From the NCBI GenBank assembly GCA_026018925.1, contig JAKSZU010000009.1, positions 33,154,583 to 33,218,582 of the forward strand: 64,000 bases of DNA, given 5' to 3'. Of this stretch, positions 24,620-41,314 are shown one piece after another. A model generated the notes under the pieces. It made no database searches, was not told where the DNA came from, and saw only the letters and a program-made list of their open reading frames with translations. The DNA comes from Tupaia tana. Taxonomy: Eukaryota; Chordata; Mammalia; Scandentia; Tupaiidae. How positions within the stretch are numbered: position 1 is the first letter of the stretch; every line of letters begins with the position of its first letter. The translations under genes and the position numbers were made by a program.

Positions 24620-25450
24620 AAGGGGTTGGCAGGTGGTGTGGTGGTTAAAGCGCTGGACTCCCACATTATCAACCACAGTTTGGGTCCCAGACCTGGCAGC
24701 TTGCTTTCTCACTCTTCCCTCAACTCCCGCTTCATGTCCTATGGTAAATTAATAATAGAACCTCTGCCCTCACTGAGCTTAAAGTGGAGAGTTAGACAAT
24801 AAATAAATAAACAGATAAGATGGTATGTTAAAAGGTAGTTAAGGGGGCTGGCAGGTAGTGTGGTGGTAAAGGTACTGGACTCCCACATAGCCAGCCACGG
24901 CTCAAGTCCTGGACCTGGTGGCTTGCTTTGTCACCCTCTCTCTCTCTCTGATCAAATAATAATAATAATAAGTAGAATTAAATAATTCTTTTTAAAAAAG
25001 TGATTAAAGGCCAGCACATAGTGTGGAGGCTAAGATGTTGGATCCCATATGGTCAACCACACAGTTCAAGTAAGTCCCAGACCCAGTGGCTTGAAAATCA
25101 TACTGGTGTATGTATGTACATGCCCAAAACTCCAACAGGAGAATGGAGGAGAAGGAATTGCAGCATGGCCACCCCCCACGCTGGATCATTTCTCATTTCT
25201 CTGTGTCTCTCTTTGCTATAGGTACACATGCCCTATAACAAAACTTTTTTTTTTTAAAGAATGTATTTTTTTAATTGTTTATTTTTATTTATTCATTCAT
25301 TTATTTTAATTTGATCAGAGACAGACACAGACAGAGAGAGGAAGAGAGAGAGGGAAAGTGAGAAAGCAAGCCACCAGGTTCAGGACCTGAACCGTGGTCA
25401 GCCACATGGGAGTGTCCAGCGCCTTAACCACCACGCCACCTGCTGGTCCC
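24620..25450. mobile_element. SINE cluster
   Basis: 24620-24750 (+ short), 24845-24998 (+ short), 25008-25250 (+ long), 25262-25450 (- short). The last lies in the A/T-rich tail of the preceding copy, with repeated acaaaacttttttttt on both sides. Confidence 0.85.
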
Positions 25451-25627
25451 CACAAAACTTTTTTTTTAAAGGGCAATTATTAGATGGGGCCCCACGCATC
25501 TTATGTCTTCAGTGTTTCCTCTCTAGACCTAAGGCATCGCATCCAATTGCTCAAGGCAGAAACCTGAAACCAAGTCTTTTTAATTTTATCTCATAAGCAT
25601 CTCTTAATTTTATGTTTTCTCTCTCTC

Positions 25628-25896
25628 TTTTTTTAAGTTTGTTATAGGGCCCATGTGCTCACTGGAGAGAGGCAGAAAGAGAGAGAGAGAGAAAATGAGA
25701 AAGCACCTCCCAGGAGGAATGACCATGCCACAATTCCTTCTCCTCCATGTACACACATGTGCCTGGCATGTGTTTTGTTTTTTTGTTTGTTTGTTTTGCC
25801 TGGTGTGTTTTTCAAGCTGCTGGGTCCAGGACTCAAAACTGTTTAGTTGGCCACGTGGGATCCAGCTGCATCAAGCACCATGCGACCAGCTGGCCC
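25628..25896 (-). mobile_element. SINE (long form, diverged)
   Basis: The reverse copy contains an internal T/G-rich expansion (tgttttgtttttttgtttg) at 25770-25798 flanked by two versions of 'cctggcatgtgtttt / cctggtgtgttttt', suggesting an internal duplication. Confidence 0.75.
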
Positions 25897-25914
25897 TAGT
25901 TATCAAAATATTTT

Positions 25915-26125
25915 TAAAAGATGGTGCCCAGCAATGGTACAGTTGTAAAACATGAGGCTCTGAGGGCTGACCCACATGAAAGGGTTCTCAGAGATCCTGA
26001 ATTCATGGGGTGCACACACACCAGTGATCAGGGCTCTCAGTGGTGGGGGTAGATCACAGTCTCAAGACCCTGTTGAGGGTGCTGTCTCTCTCTCTTGCTT
26101 ACTCATGAAAGAAATAATCTTTTTT
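25915..26125. mobile_element. Possible second SINE family
   Basis: Contains ggctgacccacatgaaaggg and a tail tcatgaaagaaataatc. A related block at 3470-3700 has ggctgacccacataggaagg and ends ggaagaaataaattt. Both lack the head and tail of the main family. The relationship is inferred from these shared blocks at similar spacing. Confidence 0.4.
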
Positions 26126-26154
26126 TCTTTTTCTTTTTTTTAAATAAGGTGCAT

Positions 26155-27180
26155 AGGACCAACAGATGGCATAATGGTTACGTCACTGGACTCCCAATGT
26201 AGTTGACTGCTATTTGAGTCCTGGACCCGGATGCTTAAAACTCCCACCAGACATGTATGTGTGGCCAAAATCCCAGGAGGAGAGTTGAGGAGAAGGGATT
26301 GCAGTCTGGCCATCCGCCCAGGGGGTGATTTCTTGCTTTTTGTCTCTCTGTCAAGTGCTTGTGCTGAAGAGCAAAAATCTAAGGGGGAAAAAAAAGGTGT
26401 GCTACAGTAACAATGACAGCTGGGCTTTTTGTTTCTGTTATATGATACAGTGTGCTCACTAGGCAGAGTGGGGGAAGAATGACAAAGTGAGAAAGTACCC
26501 ACAGGGGGCATGGCCATGCCCCAATCCCTTTTCCATTCTCCTCTTAGGAATTTGGGCATGCATGCACACGCACCTGGTGGTGTCCCTCAAGCGTCTGGAT
26601 CTAGGTCTGGGACTCCAACCATGCAGTCGGCTATGTGGGATCCAGCCTTCTTGTTTTTAGATTTTGTGATATAGCACATGCACATCTGTCAGTTGGAGAC
26701 AGAGGGAAAGTGAGGAATTGCCTCCCAGGGGATGATGGCCACACCTCAATCCTTTCTTCTCTCTTCTCCTCCTAGGATTTTGGGCATTCATGCACATGCA
26801 CCTGGTATGATTTTTAGGCCACTGGGTCTGAGACACGATTGGCCATGTGGAAATCCAGCACCTTAACCACTGCACCACTGCTGGCCCCAGATCCAGCCTT
26901 ATTAACCACCATGCTACCTGCTGGCCCCATATGGGCTTCTTAACACAGTTCTACTTATATTAGTTCTAAAACTACTGTAATTTCAGAGAAGTGATGCATA
27001 TAAGCACTATCTTTTTTAAAGATTTATTTATTTATTTATTTATTTATTTAAATTTGACCGGAGAGGGATGGGATGGGGGTGGGGGGGGGTAAGAAAGCAA
27101 GCCACCAGGTCTGGAACTCAAACTGCAGTAGGCCATGTGGGAGTCCAATGCCCTTAACCACCATGTCACCTGCTGGCCCT
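26155..27180. mobile_element. SINE cluster with nested copy
   Basis: 26155-26390 (+ long). A reverse copy at 26428-26648 is split by another reverse copy at 26653-26888 and finishes at 26889-26927, with gatccagcctt repeated at both junctions. 27018-27180 is a reverse short form. Confidence 0.82.
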
Positions 27181-27424
27181 GTATAAGCACTATTTTTAGG
27201 CAGCTGCATGTGGTGTGATATGAAATTATGATTGCTACTGGTGACCAACAGCAATACCAAGTGCTAACACAACTGTCGTCAATTGCCTATACGAGCAAAT
27301 AAAGAAGGTATTAAATTCCAGTTAGTTTGGTGAAAATATTTTTTCCCATTCAAATCTGTGAGCCTTCTGGATTCTATACATGGAGTCTTGTGAATCCCAG
27401 GTTAAAAAAAACCCTTGCCTTGGG
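27181..27424. other. Unassigned intergenic DNA
   Basis: No repeat or gene recognised. Confidence 0.4.
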
Positions 27425-27669
27425 AACCAGCAGTTAGCGTAATGGCTATATCACTGGACTCCCACATAGTCGACCGCGGTTCGCGTCCCGGACCAGGTGG
27501 CTTAAAATTCACGCCGGGCGTGTGTGCGTGCGTGCCCAAGATCCCGAGAGGAGAATGGAGGAGAAGGGACTGCGGCGTGACCATCCCCCCTGGGGGGTGA
27601 TTTCTCGCTTTCTGTCTCTCTGTCTCTGTCTTTCTGGCGAGCGCATGCACCCTATAGCGAAAACCTCTC

Positions 27670-27701
<32 letters not shown>

Positions 27702-28677
27702 GCCTTGCGGAACAGCAGATGGCATAGCAGTTATGTCACTGGACTCCCAAATGGCCAACCCCCTTTCAAGTCCCAGATCGGGTAGTTTAAAATTCACACC
27801 AGGTACCTGTGTATGCATGTCCAAAATCCCAAGAGGAGAATGGGGGAGAAGGGAATGTGGCAAGGTCATACTCCCCTGGGGGTGATTTCTCGCTTTCTGT
27901 CTCTCTGCCTCTCTGTTTCTCCAGCAAGTACATGTGCCCTATAGTAAAAATCTTCCTCAAAAACAAAACAAAAAAACTTTGCCTTAACCCACTGGTGCAA
28001 AAATGCTTGAGGTGTACCAGTGGTAGCCAGGAGGTTAGGGAGGTTGGATCTCAGTGTGTGTCTGCCAAGTGTATGCACCTCTGGCAAATTTTTTAAAAAT
28101 AGGGTTTTTTTAACTTTTATTTTTTAGAGAGATTTTTGCCATAAGACAGATGCGCTCATCAGAGAGAGAGAAATCACCTCCCAAGGGGATGACCACACTG
28201 CCCTCCCTTCTCCTCTTGGGATTTTGGGAATATGCACATGCGCTAGCATGAGTTTTTTTTTTATTTTCCTTACCACCACGCGGAGCATGAGTTTTAAGCT
28301 GCTGGGTCTGGGACTTGAAACGCAAGTGACTACGTGGGAGTTCAGTGTCGTAAACGTGGGAGTTCAGTGTCCTAACAATTACACTATCTGCTGTTCCTGG
28401 GTTATTGTTTTTCTTTGCTTTTTTTTTGGGGGGGGGGTGTTTTTTGCTATAGGGTGCATGCGCTCTCCATAAAGCGAGACAGCAAGACAGAAACCAAGAA
28501 ACCACTTCCCAGGGGGGATGGCCACGCTGCAATCCCTTTTCCTCCATTCTCCTCTCGGGATCTTGGGCACGCACGCACATGTACCCGGCGTGAGTTTAAA
28601 CACCGGGTCCGGGACTCGAACCGTGGTAGACTACATAGGAGTCCAACGACATAGCCGTTACACCATCTTCTGGTACC
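27425..28677. mobile_element. SINE cluster upstream of the RPL39 CpG island
   Basis: 27425-27695 and 27708-27975 (+ long), with aaccttgcctt before, between and after. 28110-28400 (- long) has an odd interruption near 28250-28285. 28430-28677 (- long) is flanked by gggttattgttttt/aggttattgttttt. Confidence 0.85.
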
Positions 28678-28979
28678 AGGTTATTGTTTTTAAATGGGGA
28701 GTAACAAAGATGAAAACGGGGAACACTAGTAGCTCAGAGGCATGTCATGAATCCCTATATACCTTTGGCGAAGGTGGACTACAGTGTCAGTCTAGGCTTC
28801 CTAGCAGCCCAGGCTGTCCCCAACTTTCGCAGCTTCAAACCTTGAGTGACAACCTCTTGCCAGTCTAGAACCCTGAGGCCGGCCCCAGTAGTCCAGCCTC
28901 CACAGACCTCCCCTGCTTCCGCCGACACTATTGCCCCTTCCCTCCACTCACCTCCCGGCCAGCTTGAAATTACCTCCAG

Positions 28980-29830
28980 CTCTGGAAGCCATGGCCGGGT
29001 GGCTTCCTTCCCAGGCTCCGCCCCTCGGCGAACTTCCTCCTAAATCCAAGGCCAAAGTCCCAGCGCCTGGAGGCGATGGACGCCTCCCCGCCCTCCTTTG
29101 GGGTTAGTCCCACCCACTCTGCGCCCTCTGCCTTCGAAAGGGCTCCTGCTTTGGCATTTACCCCGGGCTGTCTGCCTCACCCACGAAATGGTGTGCCCCG
29201 AGCGCACCGACAGGCTCCTGGAGAGCCCACTTACGGTAGTGAAGTCCCTCGAACCCCACTTCGCGAGGCGGAGCACGGTTTCCCACGGCCCCAGGGAGCG
29301 CAGGCGCGGGCGGGGAAGTGCTAGGAGACGGCTGGGGGCGTGGCGCCCCTCCAGAGCTCCGCCCCCGGCAGCGTCTTCTAAACACGTCCTTCCGCCGTTT
29401 TTCCTTCTCTTCCTTTCTCCGCCATCGTGGTGTGAGCGGTCCCCTCGGCTCTTCGCCATGGTAAGGCTATCGGCTGACATCGGCTCTGGGATAGGTCCCT
29501 GAGGCCCGAGACCGCCACGGGCTCTCCGGGGCCGCGCAGGGCACCGAGGGGCGAGAGCCTTTGACAGGTTTTTCCTGGAGAAGGTGGAGCACGGCCACCG
29601 CTCCACTGCGCCGGCCTGGCGGGAAGCTGGTGTGCACCTGGGGAGGAGCGAGCTGCTCTGGTGCCGCAGACGGGTGGGGCCGCTCCGCCCGGGCCCCAGG
29701 TGTTACTGTTGCCCTTCGCCTGGAGCGGACTGTTGATGGGACGAAGAGAGACGTGGCAGGGGGGAGACCACACTGGAAACCATGGCCCGACTGCGGGGCT
29801 CCCCGCTGCACGCGCGACGTGCTGGGTTTT
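28980..29830 (+). promoter_or_regulatory. RPL39: CpG island and promoter of RPL39
   Basis: GC- and CpG-rich, SINE-free. GC boxes include aggctccgcccctcgg near 29017 and gctccgcccccgg near 29356, about 45 bases before the start site. There is no classical TATA box; ttctaaacac lies at about -26. Transcription should begin in the pyrimidine tract at 29403-29407, typical of 5'TOP ribosomal-protein genes. The full-length retrocopy, whose 5' end corresponds to C29407, supports this start. Confidence 0.8.
29407..29460 (+). CDS. RPL39: RPL39 exon 1 (5'UTR plus ATG)
   Basis: Only the initiation codon, 29458-29460, is coding; the exon ends there and the donor gtaagg follows at once. The 5'UTR starts ctcttcctttctccgcc, a terminal oligopyrimidine tract that normally places translation under mTOR-LARP1 control. 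An ATG alone in exon 1 is the known RPL39 arrangement. The longer open frames across this island are frame shadows of CpG-rich DNA. Confidence 0.92.
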
Positions 29831-30352
29831 GCAAGGAGAATGTGGACTAGTGACTTCCGGAGAGTCGTAAACTTAGTGCCCAGGAACGTGCCGCGTTATT
29901 GGGCTACAGGACCTTTTAAACATTTGCTCAGAAACCAAACCATCACCCCGTGAAAGCGCCTGGAACGAGGGTCCTGTAATGTAAGCGTTTGGGCGTTCTT
30001 AGTAAATGCCAACAGCAGACTGGTTTGTGGGTTTTTTCCGGTGACATGAACGGTTATACTGAGAAGTTATATATGTTTATTGGCTTCTAGATATAGGGGG
30101 ATCAGTATTTGGTGCTTTAGAGTAGGACGCTTAGACTCTTGTAAATGATTGGTTCTTGACCCAACCAGAGCTATTCCTTCTAGAAATCTGTTCCCAAGGA
30201 GGCCTTGGTTTACACACAGTGGGGTAGATGGGAAAGTAGCCTACGGTGGAGCAGGGAGGACCTGGGTTTTAATTCTCCTTGGTTCTGCTTATTTTTATTT
30301 GAATGATAGATGAAAGAGAAGTTGTGAGGATCGTTAGGCTTGATATCAGTAG

Positions 30353-34750
<4,398 letters not shown>

Positions 34751-34799
34751 GTACAACTCCAAGAGGAGACACTGGAGAAGAACCAAGCTGGGTCTATGA
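34751..34799 (+). CDS. RPL39: RPL39 exon 3 coding part
   Basis: The acceptor tttttctgtgtag ends at 34750. The first G completes the split Arg codon; then [15 protein letters not shown] and TGA at 34797-34799. This C-terminus is the invariant RPL39 ending. The 3'UTR follows without a SINE. Confidence 0.98.
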
Positions 34800-34951
34800 G
34801 GAACTGGACAGGATATGGGCCACATTTATGCTGTACCAAGGTCACTATGGTCTTGCCACATCAAGTTGAAAATGGTCACCACTGACTGGACACTTGTGTT
34901 TATTGGGAAAAAAATCATGTCTCTAAGTTTGCATTGGTAGGTTGGTTCAGT

Positions 34952-34957
34952 AATAAA
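34952..34957 (+). terminator. RPL39: RPL39 poly(A) signal AATAAA
   Basis: AATAAATATG about 153 bases after the stop. The same signal and preceding gttggttcagt are preserved in the retrocopy, so this is the site used. Cleavage is near 34972. Confidence 0.9.
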
Positions 34958-35053
34958 TATGTGAGAACTTTTGTTTGGAGTACTGTCGTTTTCTGGTGTG
35001 GGGAGTACTGCCAGGGCCTAATGTAACACTGTCCTGTAGAATTTTGTGTGATG

Positions 35054-36400
35054 GGGTCTGGTGGGTGGCGTGGTGGTTAAGGGCGCTGAACTCCTACATG
35101 ACAGACCACAGTTTGAGTCCTGAACTTGACAGTTTGCTTTCTTACTTTCTCTCTCTCTGTCCCTTTCTGGTCAAATTTTAAAAAATAAACATAAATAAAA
35201 TTTTTTTAAAAAGAATTTTGTGTGATGAGAGAAATGTTGTCTGGCTGCCAAGTACTTTCAAAGTGGGCTTAGTGCGAGGTATTGATTTTAATTTAGTTTT
35301 TTGTTAATTTGCTGGAGAACATGCACTCAAGAGGGATAGGGAAAGTGAGAAAGTATTCCCCCATGGTGTGTGGTCATGCCACAGTCCCTTCTCAGAATGT
35401 TGGGCATGCACATGGTTACCTGGCGTGTTTTTCAAGCCCCCGTCTCAAGATTACACAGGTGGCCTTAACTATCGATTTATTGATTTATTTTAATTTGACT
35501 GGAGGGGGTGGCAAGAAAGCAAGCCACCAGGTCTGGGACTCAAACCATGGTTGGCCACATGGGAGTCCAGTACCCTAAACCACCAGGTCACCTGCTGGCC
35601 CCAAGGATTCAGCTGTCAACCACCATGCATCTACTAGCCCAGGGGTTGGTTTTTTAATTTTGGGGGGAGCAGAGGGGAGGTCTTTGCTATAGGGCACATG
35701 CACTCACCAGAAAGAGCTCACCGATCAGGAACTCGCTTTCCCATCAGCATGCCCCCCAACAGGGGCCAGCAGATGGGGCAGTAGTTACATCACTGGACTC
35801 ACACATGGCTGGTGGTCTGAGTTGCAGACCAGAGGCTAAAAAATCATGCCGGGTGTGTGTGCGTGCATGCCCAAGATCCCAGGAGGAGAATGGAGGAGAA
35901 GGGTTTGCAGCATGGCCTTTCCCCTTTGGGGGTGATTTCTCAATTTCCCTCTCACTGCCCCTGTCTCTCCATCTCTGGCGAGCACACATGCCCTAAGGCA
36001 AAAACCCTCTTTAAAAAAAAAAAATGAGTGGGGTGAAATGGAATAAGAATACTTTTTACGGGCCAGCAGGTGAATGCAGTTCAAGTCCCAGACCTGGTGG
36101 CTTGCTTTCTCACTTTTCCTCTCTCTCTCTCTCTCTCTCTCTGATAAGCACATGTGCAGTATGTCAAATTAGAAATAATAATAAAATTAATTCTTAAATT
36201 AAAAAGGGGCCAGCAAGAAGTGTGGCGGTTAAGGCACTGGACTCTTACATGGCCAACCGAGATTCAAATCCTGGACCTGACAGCTTACTTTCTCCCTTTC
36301 CCTCTCTCACTGTCTCTCTCTAGTAAGCACACATGCCCTACGGCCAATTTAAAAAACAATAATAATAACTAAAATTTTAAAAATAATGCATTCTGAAATG
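35054..36400. mobile_element. SINE cluster downstream of RPL39
   Basis: 35054-35210 (+ short); 35290-35640 (- long, old) split by 35466-35602 (- short); 35665-35716 (- long, only its 3' 50 bases); 35763-36025 (+ long); 36058-36195 (+ short); 36205-36400 (+ short). Confidence 0.75.
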
Positions 36401-36440
36401 TGCTCAAAGAGGCATGCTGATGGGAAAGCGAGTTCCTGAT
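35724..36440. repeat. 30-bp perfect inverted repeat, arms 35724-35753 and 36411-36440
   Basis: The left arm begins atcaggaactcgctttccca. The right arm begins ggcatgctgatgggaaagcg and is its exact reverse complement over 30 bases (33 with one mismatch). The left arm sits between a SINE truncated after ~50 bases and the head of the next SINE; the right arm lies in otherwise unique sequence. Confidence 0.9.
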
Positions 36441-36507
36441 TGGTTGACAAATCACCTAGTTAATGAATTCTGATGTTGTGCACATCATAAACAGCTTAAG
36501 CTGAGTG

Positions 36508-37304
36508 TTAGGTTGTCAGAAAAGTCATGATGTATTTATTATTTTTTTTTGAGAGTTTTTTTGCTATAGAGTGTGTACACTCACCAGAAAGACAGAGAGA
36601 GAAAGCGAGAAATCACCACCCAGTGTGGATGACCATTCCGTAATCCCTTCTCCTCCATTCTCCTCTCAGGATCTTGGGCACGCACGCACATATGCCCAGT
36701 GTGAGTTTTTTTTTTTTTTTTTTTTAAGAGTTATTTATTATTATTATTATTATTTTGGAGAGGTTTTTGCTATAGGGCACGTGCACTCGCCAGACAGAGA
36801 GAGACAGAAACAGAAAGCAAGAAATCACCCCCCAGGGGGGATGGTCATGCCGCAATCCCTTCTCCTCCATTCTTCTCTTGGGATCTTGGGCACGCACGCA
36901 CACGTGCCCGGCATGAGTTTTAAGCCACCGGGTCCAGGATGCGAACCATGATCGACTACGTGGGAGTCCAGCGACATAGCCATTATGCTAACTGCTGGTT
37001 CCCTGTTATTATTTTTCACATGAGTTTTGTCAGAGAAAGACAGAGAGGGAGCGTGAGAAAGCAAGCTGCCAGGTCTGAGACTCAAACTATGGTCGGCCAT
37101 GTGGGAATTCCAGCACCTCAACCACTATGCCACCTGCTGGCCCCTGGCGTGAGTTTTTAAGTCACCAGGTCCGGGACTCGAACCGTGGTCGACATGAGAG
37201 TCGACATGAGAGTCACCAGCGACATAGCCATTACGCCAACTGCTGGTCCCCATGATGTATTTTTCTATGCAAAAATGCATCATGCCTTTCCAGGCAACCC
37301 AATA
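36508..37304. mobile_element. Mariner-like miniature element (copy A), interrupted by SINEs
   Basis: Left terminus ttaggttgtcagaaaagtca (36508), right terminus ending catcatgcctttccaggcaa then cccaata. The two halves are separated by a SINE nest (36545-37250): an outer reverse long copy, an inner reverse long copy 36740-37002 and a reverse short copy 37005-37143. The target catgatgtattt is present on both sides of the nest. Confidence 0.8.
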
Positions 37305-37399
37305 TATGGAAATAGGGAATATGTCCTATTCAGGCAAGGCTGTCCAGTCTTCACCAAACCCCTTGTGTGCATGCTTTGGTTAATTGCATGGGGGCAGCA

Positions 37400-37600
37400 G
37401 AGAGACATGGAAAGCCAAGAGAGCTCTGCAGCCGGGCAGGCCTGGGTTTACATCAGATACCTTTCACTTACTAGCTGGGCAACTTGAGGGAAGTTCATCT
37501 CTCTGAGCCGGGTGAAATGGGGCCAGTAGTGCTATGCTATAGACTTGCTGTGACAGTGAAATGAGATGGTGTGTCAAAAGTGCTTGGCCTAGGGACCAGC
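37400..37600 (+). repeat. MIR element
   Basis: ctagctgggcaacttgaggg, ctctctgagccgggtgaaat and gtgacagtgaaatgagatgg follow the MIR consensus order. The 3' end is cut by a SINE. Confidence 0.75.
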
Positions 37601-38070
37601 AGTTAGGGTAGTGGCTATGTCGCTGGACTCCTACATAGTCGACCGTGGTTCGAGTCCTGGACCCGGTGACTTAAAACTCACGCCTGGCGCAGATGCGTGC
37701 ATGCCCAAGATCCCGAGAGGAGAATGGAGGAGAAGGGATTGCGGCGTGGCCATCCCCCCTGGGGGGGTGATTTCTCGCTTTCTGTCTCTCTGTCTCTCTC
37801 TGTCTTTCTGGCGAGCGCACACGCCCTATAGCAAAAAGCCTCTCCAAAAAAAATAAAATGAAATAAGTGCCTGGCCTGGGGCCAGCAGGTGGCATGGTCT
37901 TTAAGGACGCTGGACTCCCACATGACCAACCACAGTTCCAGTCCCAGACCTGGTGGCTTGCTTTCTCACTTTCCCTCTCTCTCTGTCTCACTCTCACTCT
38001 GTCCCTCTCTGATCAAATTTAAAATGAATAAATAAATAAAAGTTAAATGAAATAATTCTTTAAAAAAAAA
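37594..38070 (+). mobile_element. Two SINEs (long, then short)
   Basis: 37594-37860 (long) and 37877-38070 (short); tgcttggcct, tgcctggcctg and tgcctggcct flank and separate them. Confidence 0.88.
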
Positions 38071-38439
38071 GTGCCTGGCCTATATGTTCAATTACCCTCA
38101 GGGCTATTAGACTGTCTGATCTTTCAGTTTCTGCCATAGAAGGCCAGCACTAGGTAACAGGGAAGGAAGGAGGGAATCAGGGAGAAAAAAAACATTTAAT
38201 AGAAACAAAAATGAAAAGTTATCTGTTGATAATGTGCATGGTAATATCTATGACTTGACTAATATGCACTGCATTTATGCTGAAAAAGCCCTTTTGTATG
38301 CTATAAAGATGTATAGTGATTAAACATAAAATAAATAAAAAGAATAAAATGTTTCAAAAAAGTGCCTGGTCTGTTAGCCTATTAGTAGCAAGTGATCTGT
38401 AACAGTTTCTTTTTCCTTTCTTTCTCTTTTCTTTTTTTT
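38071..38439. other. AT-rich intergenic DNA, nothing recognised
   Basis: No gene or known repeat apparent. Confidence 0.4.
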
Positions 38440-39165
38440 TTAGAGAGAGAGATTTTTGCTGTAGGGTGCATGCTCTTGTGAGAGAGAGAGAGAGACAGAA
38501 AGCGAGAAATCACCCCTCAGGGGACATAGCCACACTACAATCCCTTTCCTCCATTCTCCTCTCGGGATCTTGGGTATGCATGCACACGCGCCCAGCGTGA
38601 GTTTTAAGCTGCCCAGTCTGGGACTCAAACTGGGGTCAACTATGTGGGTGTCTAGCGAAGTAACTATTACACTATCTGCTGGTCCCTCTTTTTCTTTTCT
38701 TTTCCTTCCTGCCTCCTTCTCTCACTCCCTTCTCTCCTTCCTCCCTTCTTTGATAGGCCCGGGGAGGGAGTGGGCAGTTTCCTTTTTAGCACGCAGATAA
38801 CAGAAAGCTCACTGTGTAAATTTTCAGGCCCAAATGACAAGAGTGGGTGGATAACAAGCTGAAACTCCTTAAATCATTGAGGAAATAGAAATGTGGCCCC
38901 CAGTGCTATATATATATATATAGCAATATGGGTAGTTTTTGCTATAAGGCATATACTCATCAGAAAGAGAAAAAGGGAAAGTGAGAAATCACCTCCCAGG
39001 GGTGATGGCCACACCACAATTCCCTCTCCATTCTTCTCTTGGGATTTTGGGCATAGAAGCACATGCACCCAGTGTGGTTTTCAAGTTGCTGGATCTAGGG
39101 TTTGAACTGTGCAATCAGCCATATGGGATCCAGCTCCTTTATCTCTATGCCTCCTGCTAGCTCCT
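38440..39165 (-). mobile_element. Two reverse SINEs
   Basis: 38440-38686 (long) and 38935-39165 (long, diverged), with unique sequence and a short (TA)n at 38908-38921 between them. Confidence 0.8.
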
Positions 39166-39297
39166 GAATTCATATTTTAAATTAAAAGGATTTGCTTAAA
39201 GCTGATGCCAAAACAGTATATATCCCTAGGTGAGGTGCATATTTATATATTTTATTTATATATTTTAATAACCAAAGCTACATTCTGTTTATAATAG

Positions 39298-39299
<2 letters not shown>

Positions 39300-39337
<38 letters not shown>

Positions 39338-39357
39338 ACACACATATATATATATAG
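39300..39357. repeat. (CA)n and (TA)n microsatellite
   Basis: A cgcacacaca run continuing with one interruption, then tatatatata. Confidence 0.9.
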
Positions 39358-39469
39358 CATGTGATATGGGAATCTTAGAATGGCAATACTTTATACAAAC
39401 AAAAGCTTTGTGCTCTAAAAGGCAGCATTTTGCTGGCATTTCACTGGAAGGACACTAGAGATAGGCATT

Positions 39470-39964
39470 CCTGTTATCTGTTACTGTGTAACAAGTTATC
39501 CCAACATAGTAACCTAAAATAAACATTTTGTTTCCATCATCATTTTGTGGATCAGAACCTTGGGGAGGCCTTACATGAGTGGTTGGTTTCTGTTCCAGTG
39601 AGGACAGCAGAGTCTGGAAGATCCACTTCCAAGATTCTCCTTTACTAACAAGCTGAGTGCCTTCTGCTCCTTGGCCTATCACTCCCTTTCTTTTCATGGT
39701 ATGGTCTCCTCCATGGCCTGTCTCTGTGGCTTGGGCCTCGCAGAGTGATGATCTCAAGGTGATTGGCCATTTACGTGTCGGCTGGCTTGACTGAGTGTTG
39801 CAAGAGACAGGAACTGGAAGCTGGCAGTCTCACGACATGGGCCCTGAAATGTGTCAGGGCCAGCCTCATGGGCAAAGGACCAGTGCAGTTCCACAGGGCC
39901 TTGTGCTTAGTTTTAATACTCTGCCTTTGCCATCTTGAAATTCTTTTTCATTTTCATTTTCTTT
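39470..39964. repeat. Old interspersed repeat, family uncertain
   Basis: ttactgtgtaacaagttatc, then gatccacttccaagattctc, then tcacgacatggg resemble an ancient dispersed repeat in which a 'tgctgtgtaacaaat' motif is followed by 'cacttccaag'. The longest open frame is incidental. Confidence 0.45.
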
Positions 39965-41060
39965 TTCTTCTTCTTTTTTTTTTTTTTTTTTTTTGCTATA
40001 GGGTGTGTGTGCTCACCAGAGACAGAGAAAGGCAGGGGGGATGAGAAATAACACCCCCAGGTGGGGGGGTATGGCCATGCTGCAATCCTTTCTCCTACAT
40101 TCCCCTCTCAGGATTTTGGGCATGTACGCACACATGCTTGGCATGATTTTCAAACCACCTGGTCTGGGACTCGAACTACGCAGTCAGCCATGTGGGGTCC
40201 AGCACCTTAACCTCCATGCCATCTGCTGGCACACCATCTTGAAATTCTTAATAGAGAGACCAGCAGTTGGCGTAATGGCTATGTCGCTGAACTCTCAGGT
40301 AGCCAACCGCGGTTCGAGTCCCAGACCCGGTGGCTTAAACTCACGCAGGGCGTGTGTGCATGCATGCCCAAGATACTGAGAGAAGAATGGAGAAGGGATT
40401 GCGGCGTGGCCATCTCCCTGGGGGGTGATTTCTCGCTTTCTATCTCTGTCTCTTTCTAGCGAGCGCACGTACCCTATAGCAAAAACCTCTCCAAAAAAAA
40501 AAAAATTCTTTTTTTTTTTTTTCTTTTTTTTGAGAGGTTTTTGCTATAGGGCGCGTGCGCTCGCCAGACAGACAGAGAGAGAGACAGAGAGATAGAAAGC
40601 GAGAAATCACCCCCCAGGGGGGATGGCCACGCCGCAATCCCTTCTCCTCCATTCTCCTCTCAGGATCCTGGGCACGCACGCACACGCGCCCGGCGTGAGT
40701 TTAAGCCGCCGGATCCGGGACTCAAACCGCGGTCGACTACGTGGGAGTCCAGCGACATAGCCATTACGCTAACTGCTGGTCCCCCCCCAAAAAAAATTCT
40801 TAATAGAGCTGACTCTATAGTCTAGTGGTTAAGGGAGCCAATTCCCATATGGCTGACTGTGGTTCAAATCTTGGCCCTGGTAGCCTCAGAAAGTACTAGG
40901 GTGCATAGGTGTGCCTGCCCCAAATCCCAACAGGATGGAGAAATGGAAAAGAAGCTATTGAAGTGTGAACAAGCCCCACTTGGGGGTTCTTTCTCCTTGG
41001 GTCTCTCTGTCTCTCTATCTCTGTTATGCACATGAGTCTTCTGACAATTAAAAAACAAAG
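39965..41060. mobile_element. SINE cluster
   Basis: 39965-40231 (- long, flanked by catcttgaaattctt), 40256-40505 (+ long), 40520-40782 (- long, very well preserved and CpG-rich), 40803-41060 (+ older subfamily). The target aattcttaatagag appears three times. Confidence 0.88.
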
Positions 41061-41314
41061 AAATTCTTAATTTTCAAAGGCCTCACATTTTGTTTGGGCC
41101 CTGCAAATTATGTAGCTGGTCCTGCCCAGCCCAGGTTGTCTCTTTTGTTATATATTATTAGTCTAAGCAGTTACAGAACTCATCCAGATTCACGGGAGGG
41201 TATAGAGTCCCACCTCTCAATGGGAAAGGTGTCAAAGAATTTGTGGTCATCTGTAATCTGCCACAGCACGCTGTCGGATAGGAGAAAGTGCACTGGATTC
41301 GAGAACTCAGACTA

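Noticed and set aside
29040..29953. Several overlapping long frames on both strands at the RPL39 CpG island
   Set aside because: CpG-rich DNA has few stop codons; the frames overlap each other and the proven 5'TOP exon, with no recognisable protein.
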